Below, in pieces: positions 24,366 to 36,000 of a stretch of DNA of 64,000 nt. Below the pieces are notes generated by a model. That model ran no database searches. It saw nothing but the letters and a program-made list of their open reading frames with translations, and was not told where the DNA came from. Source of the stretch: Pomphorhynchus laevis (Eukaryota; Acanthocephala; Palaeacanthocephala; Echinorhynchida; Pomphorhynchidae). Location: assembly GCA_012934845.2 (NCBI GenBank), contig WNNJ02002447.1, positions 1-64,000 of the forward strand, in the 5' to 3' direction. The position numbers and the translations under genes are program-made. Every line of letters begins with the position of its first letter. The stretch's first letter is position 1.

Positions 24366-24640
24366 TAAAGTGCCCAACCTACATACCATCGTGGCCTCCC
24401 TCTGGACTGCTTCAAAACTACGGAGCACATTTTTGGATATTGGATAACTCTCTTGAACACACTATTCTAATTGTGGTCTGACCAAGGATTAATATAATTT
24501 TATAAACGTGTCAATAATCATCTTTAGAAATAAATTCTTAATTCAATCACGTATCGATTTATGATTCTCATATTCACTATTCAATGAGACCATACAAAGT
24601 ACGATTTATCAGAACATAAAAAGCTTTCAAGATCTGAGTT
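24365..24640 (-). mobile_element. LINE H: RT C-terminal scrap
   Basis: The - strand reading gives SLVRPQLE-stop-CVQESYPIS and KNVLRSFEAVQREATMVCRL between about 24500 and 24380, the thumb region of a CR1-like RT. The Tyr codon expected in LEYC is a stop. It lies immediately upstream of LINE G's truncated 5' end, so G was probably inserted next to or into it. Confidence 0.7.
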
Positions 24641-25099
24641 AAAATTCAGACTCTTAAGAACAAAATGCAGTTAAAAAATTTACTTATATTCTAGAATACT
24701 CGTTTTATTCATTTACTATTTCCTAAATTATAAGAAGTCCAGCTTTGGAGCCAGTAAGTGCATAAAGTTTGCAAATTTTCAATTATACTGGCATTTTGAA
24801 TTTGATACGTTATAAATATAACACGTTTGTAAATTTGTTTTGATTCCCTCTATTTCAATTGATTACTTACATTAGCGAACTAATAGTTTGATTATTTGTT
24901 ATTTTCAATGTAATTAATTTTATTTTTTACATAAAAATTAAAAAATAAAATAATTTAAAATAATATCTTTTTATTTATCTTCGTAATTAAGTTTATTAGT
25001 GAAAAGCTTTAGCTAAAAGATGACCCATCTAATATTATATTAAAAATTTAATTCAAAGTTTTGTAGTACCGTAGCCTCATTTTAAAGTTTTCTGTTTTT

Positions 25100-26440
25100 A
25101 TTCGGTCATTCATCCATTTGTGCTGAAAGCTCTCAGCGTCGGTATAACTACCTCCATTGTCTGAGTTATTTCAATTCCAGAGGATCGGTTAACTGCTGCC
25201 GTTGCTCCTATTTTTTAAGGCAAGAGTGCCAGTGGTTCGCATTATGTGTAGTTTAAAAGTACTACACTTGGTAGTACTTAAGCGCAGTGTTCATCGTCTC
25301 GTAACTAATCATCATAATATAAATTACATCATTTACTCAGCCCAACATGGTTTCATAAATTGTTGATCATGCTTAAATAATCTTCTTTGTTTTCGAGAGG
25401 AATGAAAGGTATCAATTTCAGATAATTTCATCACTGACATCGTGTTTGTTGATTTCGGCCGTTTATTTGATCGAGTTACTCACTGGAGCTTGATTCAATT
25501 ACTGTTCGACTATGGGGTCCATAGTGATTTGGTAACCTAAATTAAGTGTTTATTATCTTAACATTGCTTTCAAGTACGTGTCTGCTATACCATGTCAATC
25601 ACTCGATCACTCAAATGTGGTGTTTCTCAAGGTAATTTTCTTAGACCATTGCTGTTTAATGTGTTCCTTAACACTGCTGACCAAGTTGGTATGTCCGTTC
25701 TTGGCATTCACTGATGATCTGAAGATATGACGAGTTATCTGCAGTGATTTAGATATGATTGATCTTAAGCATAAGTCGTATTCGATACTGTACGTGTTAA
25801 TCAGATTGGTGGTAAGCATCTCTAAATGCTCTCACCTTCAAATAGTTAAGTATGTCGTATCGCCTGATTATTTTATTAGCCCGAATTAAATTCCATATTG
25901 TGATCGTGTTCAAGACCTGGAGGTTATAATCTCTTTCTCTTAGCACATTAGTAATGTGTGTAATTGCCCGCCGTTATCTGTACCTGATTCAAAATTGCTT
26001 CTGATCAGTGATCCCTTTACATTAGCAATTATTTTCAAGTCGCTAGTTCGGCCATTGATTGATTATGGTGTTTCGGCGTCCGTTCTTTGTACTCGGAGCA
26101 AGTTGAACGCCCTCGAAAATACATTGAAATGATCGTAAAAATGGTACATTGGGATGTTTGGTAAACTGTACGAATCTCGTTTGCAATGTATCCGTTTGAC
26201 TACTGTTAGATCTCAACTAATTCTTCAGGACCTCGTTAACGTGCGGTATATGGTTCGAAAGCGTGATGACTGCCATATTGGTGCAATTAAGTTTAATTTG
26301 GTGTATGAATACAGAGGTCATAGTTTGAGTAAGTTACTCAATATCATGTTATTCGTAATCCTATACTTCGATTGTCATATCGGCAGTGCGAGTGTTGAAC
26401 GAGCTTACCCGATATTAGATCAGCTAACTGAATCTTTGTA
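25100..26440 (+). mobile_element. LINE I: heavily decayed CR1-like RT
   Basis: Recognisable blocks on the + strand are YSAQHGF (about 25335), FITDIVFVDFGRLFDRVTHW (motif A, about 25430), LKCGVSQGNFLRPLLFNVFL (motif B, about 25610) and LAFTDDLKI (motif C with Asp to Thr change at the second position, about 25700). The thumb has FKSLVRPLIDYGVSASVLC (about 26035), and the end YESRLQCIRLTTVRSQLILQ (26166) is in an open frame to 26480. Numerous stops and shifts make this the oldest-looking LINE in the window. Confidence 0.75.
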
Positions 26441-26860
26441 TTTTATATTATTTATTATTACAAGCAAGCATAGGCTATAAAGCCGTTTCGCTCGATCACA
26501 AGAAAATATCATTATATACACCAAAATCAACATAAAAATATCAATAAAAGGGGTAATCTTCATTATTCCTGTCATTAATCGCCCAATTTATGAGAGCAGT
26601 CTTGAATATCTTAACGTCTGTGGCCATCACGATTTCCGACGGTAGTCGATTCCAAGCATTTGTACAACGATGAGACAACATATCCAACCGTGAACTGCGA
26701 CGATGGAACGATATCCTCAACAACAGGGGTGATCTCTGTGGCATCGTCTATCACTGATAACTACCGAATGGGTAGGATATGCATCGGAACCGTTGGCGAT
26801 ATGCCACATTACTAACATATCTAGGATGTACAGTTTTGGTGCATAGTTATCATACCAAGA
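26440..26860 (-). mobile_element. LINE J: 3'-terminal fragment
   Basis: On the - strand, YILDMLVMWHIANG (about 26825) leads into SRLDMLSHRCTNAWNRLPSE (about 26690-26630) and the stop near 26541. These are the last residues of a CR1-like ORF2. Its 3' end, GTGATCGAGCGAAACGGC then TTTATAGCCTATGC, forms the boundary with LINE I. Only about 420 bp were inserted. Confidence 0.75.
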
Positions 26861-27540
26861 GTTTTAAGTCTTATGTTTAATTTATAAATTAAAAATAATA
26901 CTAAATAAAATTTTAATAATTAAATAATAAATGATTAATATATAGTGTTACTGAAACAAAGAAAATATTTTTCCTTTATTTGACAAAAGTCAATATTTCG
27001 ATAGCTCCTGCTATCATCATGAGAATTAAATTTTAGATGTTCACATAATTTCGATTTTTAAGATTTATGCAAAAGTAAAAACATTGATGCACCCCACATT
27101 TCTTCTTAAAAAGAAAAAGAAAATACCGAAAAACAAAACATGCATACAACAATGAGAAAACAAACAAATTGAAAAATTAAAATAATGTAATATTAGAATA
27201 ATTAATTATAATTTAATTTAAGGTTAAAACCAGATTAATTATCAACCATTAAATTAGCTTTTTTAGGATTTTGTTTAAATTTAAACGTTAATACGCTTGG
27301 CCCTTTTTGGACTTTTCAACCTAAAACACGTGAATTGAGTAAAAAATAAAAAGCAACTTAAAATATGTCCAAACTGCAATTGACACGTAATATCGTTCCA
27401 TCTAAAAATATGCTCCTCGTTAAAGCCATAAAGACTATCTCTAGCTAGTCTGGATATTAGGCTCATTTCACTTTTCTTATTTAATCGTTATTAAATTCAG
27501 TGTCAACAATTGTATACTTAAAGCTACATCCTTCGTTTTC
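26861..27540. other. AT-rich intergenic, no gene seen
   Basis: No gene is recognised. At 26999-27014 a short inverted repeat GATAGCTCCTGCTATC (6-bp stem, 4-nt loop) is followed by ATCATCATGAG. Its reverse strand, ATGATGATAGCAGGAGCTAT then CGAAA, looks like the hammerhead-style stem found near some Penelope-type repeats, but it does not fit the core. Confidence 0.4.
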
Positions 27541-28430
27541 AATTATCGATAATTAATTATCAATAAGATTAATCTTCAATGAATTTAATCACAGAGAAGA
27601 TTAATTATTGATAAAAGTAATCATCGATAAAATGAATCTTATCATCGATTAATTTTATCGATGATAAGATTAATAATCGATTAATTTAATCATCGATAAG
27701 CTAATAATCGATAATATAATCATCTATAAGATTTATCATCAATAAGTTAATCATCGATAAGATTTACCATCGATAAGATTAACCATCGATAAGATTAACC
27801 ATCGATAAGATCAATCATCGATAAAATTAATTATTGATAAGATCAATTATTGATAAGATTAATTATTGATAAGATTAATCATCGATAAGATTAATTATCG
27901 ATAAAATTAATTATCGATAAGATTAATCATTGATAAGATTAATCATCGATAAAATAAATCATCGATAAGTTTAATCATTGATAAGCTTAATCATCGATAA
28001 GTTTAATCATCGATAATATTAATCATCAATAAGATTAATCTTCGATAAGATTAATCATCAATAAAATTAATCATCGATAAGATTAATCATTGATAAGATT
28101 AATCCTCAATAAGATTAATCATCAATAAGATTAATTAATCATCGATAAGTTTTATCATCCATAAGCCTAATCATCGATAAGTTTAATCATCGATAAGTTT
28201 AATCATCGATAACATTAATCATCAATAAGATTAATCTTCGATAAGATTAATCATCGATATGATTAATTAACAATAAGATTAATAATCAATAAGATTAATT
28301 TTTGATGAGATTAATCATCGATAAGATTAATCATAAATAAGATTAATCATTGATAAGATTAATCGTTGATAAGATCAATCATCTTTTGATATGATATGAT
28401 TTCATCTATGATAAGATCAATTATCTTATG
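27541..28430. repeat. 16-bp minisatellite, about 890 bp
   Basis: A tandem array of ATAAGATTAATCATCG and close variants, about 55 units. It contains the palindromes ATCGAT and ATTAAT in each unit. Units drift mainly at the ATCATCG part (ATTATTG, ATCATTG, ATCTTCG). It lies 1.6 kb upstream of the guanylate kinase start codon. Noncoding. Confidence 0.95.
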
Positions 28431-28977
28431 CTGTATGGTTGACTACTATTTGACTATTTATCAAATTACCCACCCATTTTAATTTAAATCAATTTGAAAA
28501 TGGAATATATGCCTTTAAAATAGCCATTTGCGGCTAATAATTTTTGCGAAATAATAAATAATAGGCGATGCATTTAGTAAGAGTTTGCATCTTCTTTCGA
28601 CAAGTACTCTAAAATATGCAACTTACAATGCAAGTATGTACTCTACTAAGATCTTAGTTTTATTATAAAAACAAACTTTAAAATGTTTTGTCAAAAGACA
28701 ACAGCTATCGAAATATTTGAAATTTTATAAAGGTTTAAGTTATCTTTTTTCTTTAATTATCCAGTGTGCAATGAGCGTGGGAGTAAAATAAACTATAATT
28801 TTTGACTTAACTTTTGCTGATTTATTCCGTTTGCGATTCACATACACAATCGAAATAAAATTAAAAAAATAATAATATTTTTCACTCTTTGCTTTGAAAG
28901 ATTTTTGAGTCGACAAAGTATTCAGTTTTGTACGTATCAATTCTCCCTTTGATGGTAAAATTTCTACGTATTAATTC

Positions 28978-29130
28978 TTTATTTTGATAACCTCTAATCC
29001 TTATTCTGATACAACGTCTGTTATTTATTAGTCAATTCATAAAAATTGCCTTTTTTAATTTCAATTTTTAATTTAAATTATACAGAATCTTATATAATTA
29101 TTTATTATTTATTATTTAATCATTTTTTAT
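28978..29130 (+). mobile_element. Truncated pseudo-LTR of the Penelope-like family
   Basis: AACCTCTAATCCTTATTCTG, ACAACGTCTGTTATTTATTA and GTCAATTCATAAAAATTG match the tail found after the Penelope-like element at 54.4 kb, in the same order. Only the 3' part is present, followed by the usual A+T run. Confidence 0.75.
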
Positions 29131-29989
29131 TTATTATTATATCAAACAGCAGCAAATGTGCTACAAGCTCGAGTCGCTTACAAAACGTATTATTATAATT
29201 TATTTTATTTTTAATTTATAAATAATTTCTACGTTAAATTTGTTAAATTTATTACCTTAAATTTGCAATTAATAAATTGTATCATCGAATTAATTAAAAT
29301 TGACAAATTTATGGCTCATTTTTACCACTTTCACTTCTACTAAATTATCGATTAAAGCACTCTTTGATAAATGCTCATTCATGATAAAAGTAAACGAAAA
29401 TTATAAACTCGCAACTTATATAACAATCGCTTGCCATTAATGTAACATTTACTTTTCAACTTTTTCTTTTGTAAATTCGTGTATTTTCTCTTTATGGATT
29501 CGATTAAATGAGATAAAGCAGACGTTAATGCTAAATTAACACCAAAGTTTCCAAATCGATTGTTTGATCACTCTTGCCATCATCAACAAGAACTCAATAA
29601 ATTAGTTATTGAAAAAATCAAGCTGAAAATATATTGTTTTTTTAATGAATTGAATTGTTTTTGAAGCAAACATAAAAAGTTTTTAACGCAACAATTTCTT
29701 AATATAATAATTAATTTATTGTTAATGTAATTTGATTAAATTATTTCAATAATATACTTTTTATTATATGGATAATAAAAAGATGCTCTAAAAAATGTTC
29801 TTAAGCAAAATAGATATGTCATTATAATATCATTACATACAAGGCATCACAACTATTTAAAATCTAATATGATCATTCGTTTATAAATATAATAATTATA
29901 TTTAATAATAATTATAAATTATTGTAATTATAACAATTATTAATTATTTCGACACATATTTCATATAATTAAATTTTCACAGCTTTCAG

Positions 29990-30095
29990 ATGGAAAAACC
30001 TCTTGTAATTACTGGCCCTAGTGGAAGTGGTAAAACAACTGTTTTGAAAGAGATCATAAAACGATTTCCAGATAAGTTTACATTTAGCGTAAGTC
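29990..30095 (+). CDS. GUK1: Guanylate kinase exon 1 (P-loop)
   Basis: Encodes MEKPLVITGPSGSGKTTVLK and on to FTFSVS plus one base of the next codon. Two overlapping donors exist, GTAAGT at 30089 and at 30096. The second is chosen because it keeps SVS and completes a His codon with exon 2, giving the conserved SVSHTTR. TTTCAG stands just before the ATG, so this could also be the second exon of the transcript. Confidence 0.93.
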
Positions 30096-33000
30096 GTAAG
30101 TAATTTATATTTCACTGATCTTCTATTTAAAACGTGGCTGATATATATAATGCAAGTATTTTAGTATATTTTCTCTTTTAGTTAGAAAGTTTGTAAAAGC
30201 CTAAAAGAACAAAACCCTAATATGGATAACGTAATAAAATTGATTTTATTTGATAACGTAATTTATAAAATTATTATCTTTAAACAGCAGCAAACAAAAA
30301 TCAAACTCGCTTTTAAGAATAAAAAAAGTTAGTAGACTTAGTAGAAGAGTGATTTTCTAAGTATTAAAATTATTATTTAGAAAAACATTAAAGATTATTC
30401 CATCCCATTCTCATGTTCCGTCTCTCTTTTCAATTTCCAGGAACGAATAGCCGCTTTTGACTTTTCAGTCGAAAGCGACTTTTCAAAATTACGAAACGGA
30501 CTTTAAATTTTGCCATCGAAGTTTGTTAAAATTATTTAATTTAGCTTTTAATTAGTAATTTATGACATATCAGGGATGTGTCATAAATTATGGTCAGGGA
30601 TTGGAGACCTTTTTTTACCGTGTGTACAATAAGGCAAATTTTCTAGCAGAAAATTCTTTAGCGTATCAACAAAAATTTGACATGTAAAAACCGAAAGTTC
30701 TTTAATAGCATTCTTTACATAGCATTTCATTCTGATGATCTCTAATCATTATTCGAAAACGTGTTTTACTATTAATCGGCTCATAAAAAAATATTTATTT
30801 ATATAAATAATATTATTATTTATAAAAAATATTTAGAAAAAATAATAATGATTTAATAATATTATTTAATAAAAAAAATTATTATTTAATTTTTTTTATT
30901 TTTTTATTATTAGATATATTACACAAGTACAAGGTTACCCTCGAATGGGTCCTTAAAAAATAATGTTCACTCAGCGAGATGTTAAACCTCGTAAACATAA
31001 GGAGTTAGCTTTTAGCAAAGCTATTGCAATTTTCTGTCGAATCGTGGTTATGCATTGACCGTATTTTAAATGACTCTTTTGCGATTTTAATAATGCAATT
31101 CTTCTTAAAACATGAGATACAGCTCGTCGTGTACCACCTAAGATGGAAAAAATCAAAGGTATAAATCCACATTGCTCCACATTGGAAACACGTTCGAGAT
31201 ACTTTGATCTTTTTCTTTCCTCGTGATATTCATATGTATTTGCAGGTGTTTTGTGAGAGTAGGATTGAGCATATATGTTGAGAATTGAAACGTCTATTAA
31301 GGATCGTTCAACCATACTTCCAAACAACCCTAGGCATGAAATATCAAGACGTGCGTTGTGATCAATTGAAGTTGTAGCGCGAGTGATCACATAATTTCCT
31401 GCTGGAGATAATACGGGTTCAACATGCACTCCTTTACAAACTTCCTCCAATGATTGGCAAATTGTATCCCGTATTATATCATGACGAATAAGGACAGCTC
31501 CACCGTGTCTACATTAGGGTGAATGTGTGTTACACTGACATCCTATCCACAAATGCATTTTGACACACCGATCGGATCCCAACCAAAACGCAATGAAAGT
31601 CCATCTTGAAATTGCTGAGGGCTCAGACACAATCCCTGAACTGCCAATGGACACAATGAAAGCCAAGAAGAGGCACCTTTTTATGAAGCAAATAGCAAAG
31701 TTTTTTTGAAACATCGTCTACTTTATCCATGATACTTGATATATTAAACTTCGTTCTGTTAGTGGACTCTTCCTTCATTTGTTTTGAAATCCGATACTGT
31801 AAGACTCTTATTTCCTTCATGAAGTGTTATTCATCTAGTGGATGGGTCATTCTGTTTGAACGCTCATATTCATACACTGCTTGCTCTTTAATATTTAGCA
31901 ATCCTAATCCGCCATGCTTTATGGGAATTTGAAAGATAAAATGTCTTAAATCCGAAATTTCTCTTAATCCAGTTATTGATGTCAATACCTTTGTCGATAG
32001 GGTATCCTCCATATCATTGAACAATTCTCCTTTGCATTTACACGTCCTGATAAGATGTGTTCATATGTGTTGAAGAGAGAAGACCAACGCACAGTAATCT
32101 ACTTGTGGGTCGGAAATGGCAATTTCAGCCAACCGTTCTAAGATTGTAATCCACTTACTTATCTTCTTAGACACATTTTTATAAACAAATGAATCAATGC
32201 CAATAAAGGATCCAAGTAAACCTACGCCTTCTTCTTCGATGTTAGTTCCGATGCCAGTAAAATAATTTGATTGTTCTAATATCACGCCCGGCTTTAATAA
32301 TATATTACATTTTTCATAATTAAAATGAAAACCGTATTTCAGTCCAAGTTTTCCTACTATCTTTAAGAATTCGACTGCTTCAGAAACCGTACTGACAAAA
32401 GTTACATCATCTGCATACCAACGTTGAAATGCATTAGGCAAATGAGAATTTATGTTTTTTATTAATGGAATCGACGCGGCTGCAAATGCAATTATAGACA
32501 AGAGGTCACCTTGTGTGAACCCTTCTTAGAAAACAAAAAGTTTGCTTCTACATATAGTTCCGGATCTTCACAATACGTATTGTTCAATGCGGTTGATAAA
32601 GCAGGGCATATATTTATCATACTAGCAAGTGCATTTTTGCGATTAATTCGATTGAACGCGTTGCTTGTATCAATTGTTAATATACATTCAGAGGTGTCGA
32701 GCTGAAATCTTAATCTAACACTATGTATCGCATATTTTATACCGCAGCGCTGGCCTGCACATAGTTGAATATTCGAGGCGACTTCTTGAACATAGTCAGA
32801 AACTATACTTAAAACAGCCTTGCTAATGATTCTTCGAAAAACCTCACAACCCCAATGGGTCTTACACCTGGTAACTTGTCTAATGCAATCAGGCGTGAGT
32901 TGCGGTATGCTCTTAAGCAGTTGCTGGGTAGTTTAATCATTGAGATCTTTCGAGCTACAACAGCTATCGATTCCGCTAACTGTCTGGAATCTCCACCAAA

Positions 33001-36000
33001 TTCTGTAAGCAGTGATCACCACTGAAGTGAGTCAACTTCAGATTGTCCAGCTGAACCTGTTGTACGTCGTGCTTCATAAATAATTCTTTCTGCTCCTCAA
33101 AACATTCCGTATAGAACGGTAAGCCTGTCTGGTATGGGGAATTTACAATTACTTCATTTACTATACCAGCTGCTTGTGGATGTTTTTCTCTTAAAATATC
33201 TCGTACTGTCTTACCATTCACTTAATTTTAGCACTCTCCCGGATTGGTAGTCAGGATCAAGTACTCTCATAGCCTGAACAGTTTTCCCTGATTTCATCAG
33301 TTTGCAAAACGTGCCCTGCCATCATTTATTGTGTATTTCCCGGGAATGTGATAGACATTGATGTATCGATCTAGCTTCCGACATTTGTTCATCGAGTCTC
33401 CCACTCGTCCAAAGTTTCAATCTACGATTAAGTGTGATCCTAGCCACTGAAATATTTCCTGTAGGAATACGTTAGAGAATACACTGGCAAATAACCGTTA
33501 TTGACATAAGTGCTGAACCATTAATATCATCGAAAGTTCTTACTAAACCAAATAGCTTTGAAAGTTCATTTATAAATATTCTACTTTCATTACAACGTGG
33601 TAATCGAAAATGGTGTGGTCTCCAATTACTTACCTCTTTAAAAGCTTTGCATTGGGTTATACTTTTATCTGCTCCTTCATTTTGGATATCGCGAATGGTA
33701 TTATCAGACTTTAAAACACTGTTATTGTCCACCCTTGATTTTCTCGAATAGTTAGGACTTGGATGTTCTATACGCACGCATATGTTCTTACACTCAGGTG
33801 CACGGCAGCTAAAACAAGGCCTCTTTGATTTTCCACATTTACATCCCACACATCTAGCAGCGGGTCCATTGCATGTACAACATAATTCGTCACGTGAAGG
33901 TTTACCCCGGACCATTTTTGAAAATTCAAAAAAAAATTTTAAAGAAAGAGATTTTATTAATATCAATAAACATAAATTTTAATCTAAGTTTCTAACCGTT
34001 TAAACGTCAGTTGTTATGATTCATCATCTGCATTTAATTGTGCGCGTCGAATGCCAGTGAATCTGGATTCCGCGCTTGGTCGAAGAATGCGCGAACTTCT
34101 CAAGCAAATAGATGCACCCCTTGCAATGGCGAATGCCAATTTTCTTTTCAAGGTTGTTAGTATGTCAACATATTCTTCTGCAGTATTATTGCTAGCTTTT
34201 GTTGCAATTTTTTTCAAAATCTTGATTACTTCATTGCTCATTCCGCCTGATGTAGAGATAACTAAGAGGATAAATTCACCATTTTCAATTGTTTGAATGC
34301 GCTCACTGTATTTTGCTTGTTTTCTACTGTCGTTATAATCAAATGTTGACAAAGGACTTCGGCGAATGTTTGATTGATTACAATAAATAGAATATATTGT
34401 AACGTCGAAATATGTCCGTTTAAAACGTTAATTACTTAATCCCGTACACATTATGTCAAGACGTGCCTGCCTGTCTCTGGTAGTTGTCTGATTCTCGAAA
34501 ACCACAGGAACGATATTTACTCAAGGAAAAGGTGAAAACTTTAGCCTTTTTCATTGTTGTTCAACATTCCCAGCGTGATGACATTCGTTGAAAATAACAT
34601 TTAACAGTCATTTAACAGAAATATTGCTAAATAACAGATCACAGCATAAAGCTTAAGAGGCCTGAAACAAATAGTTCATTCATTCAAATAGTTTATTCAT
34701 CTTCATATTTAGACATACATATTTAGCAAAATAAGAGCAATATTTACTCAAAAAAGGTGAAAAGCTTGACTTTTTCTATTATAATCCCTATTGTAATTTT
34801 TTCCAAGCTGCCATTGTACAACATTCCCATTGTCATGTCATTCATTTAATATAGCCTTTTTACGAATGATAAGTATCATTAAACCTTAAAAGATTATTAA
34901 ATGAAAGATCACAGGATAAAGTTTTGCGTGTCAGACAAAATAGTGGCGTGCCATGTTTGGAATGTATACAAGCGGTTGCCTCCCACCTGTGATTCGTTAG
35001 TAGATAAATACTAAATATCAAATGCCTGTATATAAGGTATATCAAATACCTTATTTCTTTAGTGATAAATACTAAATGTACAAGATTTTTAAAAATATGT
35101 TTTAATACACTTAAATAGTGCATTTATTAGAATTTATTAGATCACATGAGAGATTAGATTTTATGGTTTTTTTATTTATTCATTCAATTACAAAATTGTA
35201 GCCGTAGGGCTGTTTTGTCTGATCACATGAAAAAAAGAAAAAAATTGAAAAGAAAAAAAATTCAACATTCCTCCCAAGGATAAAGATCCGGTATAGACTG
35301 TGAGTTTGTCTCGCACAGCCATTGATCCATCATCCGCATGAACTGCTGTCTACTCTGAACAGTGACCATATCCTCCGGAAGTAAGTTCCACATCCTCACC
35401 GCCCGGCGCGATAGGCGACTGATTCTAGACAGCTTCCCATGGTGCAGCGTTTTCACAGTCAAAGAGTGGCCCCGATTCGTATCACGTTTGTCCGCTGGAT
35501 ACAGTTTGCCGGTCACCCATCACCATCGAGTAACATATCTCTGAAGCATAAGATGTCGCTACACACTATCGCAGACCGAACCGACGGTATGCCTATCTCT
35601 GGCAAGCGATCCCTATAAGAATAACTACTCGGAAGATGACAGCACCTCGTCAACCTGCGAAGAACATTTTCTAAATCATTCAGCTCGCCTCGCGTGCACG
35701 GAAATGTTGCTGGTGGACAGTATAAAAGAATGGGCATAATTATTGAGTTGTACATCACTTTAAAACAAAACACAGATGGGTAACGAAAGCACCTACGAAG
35801 CACATAGCTCAATTTTCTGGTCGACTGAATAATCCTGTCTGTGTTTGGACGACTCTTTAACGATTCGTGCACAAGTTCCCCTAAGTCTCTAGTGCACTGT
35901 ACCTGTCCAATTGGCTCACCACCTAAACTATACACAAAAGAAAATTTCTTAACTCCTAAGTGCATGTGACTGCACTTCGAGGTATTCAAAAGCAAGCCCG

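Larger units (their letters stand above)
30960..33966 (-). mobile_element. RLE-type LINE K: Cys-rich N terminus, RT, nuclease
   Basis: A single-ORF element of about 3 kb on the - strand, broken in several places. Order: Cys-rich segment (33914-33780: CCTCNGP, CVGCKCGKSKRPCFSCRAPE), a conserved N-terminal region (NWRPHHFRLPRCNESRIFIN; KLWTSGRLDEQMSEARSIHQ; GKTVQAMRVLD), RT, then a restriction-like nuclease domain. It matches a family I know from cnidarian and sponge gene models: same Cys cluster, WRRN-type block, YADD RT and DVRV nuclease. R2-like elements also end in a restriction-like endonuclease. I do not assign the clade. It lies in guanylate kinase intron 1; its 5' part is repeated at 56.4-57.6 kb. 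Confidence 0.75.

Noticed and set aside
26990-27020. Canonical hammerhead on the - strand (ATGATGA, stem, CGAAA)
   Set aside because: The first box lacks the leading C, and two extra bases lie between the stem and GAAA. The stem is only a simple hairpin.
27541-28430. CRISPR array
   Set aside because: Units are contiguous 16-mers without unique spacers, in eukaryotic DNA.
34014-34352. Host gene encoding the 112-residue Arg/Ser-rich protein
   Set aside because: It matches the nuclease C terminus of LINE K and is a truncated element.
34860-35123. 87-codon frame on the - strand
   Set aside because: Leu/Ile/Tyr-rich by base composition; noncoding intron spacer, duplicated only with the large block.
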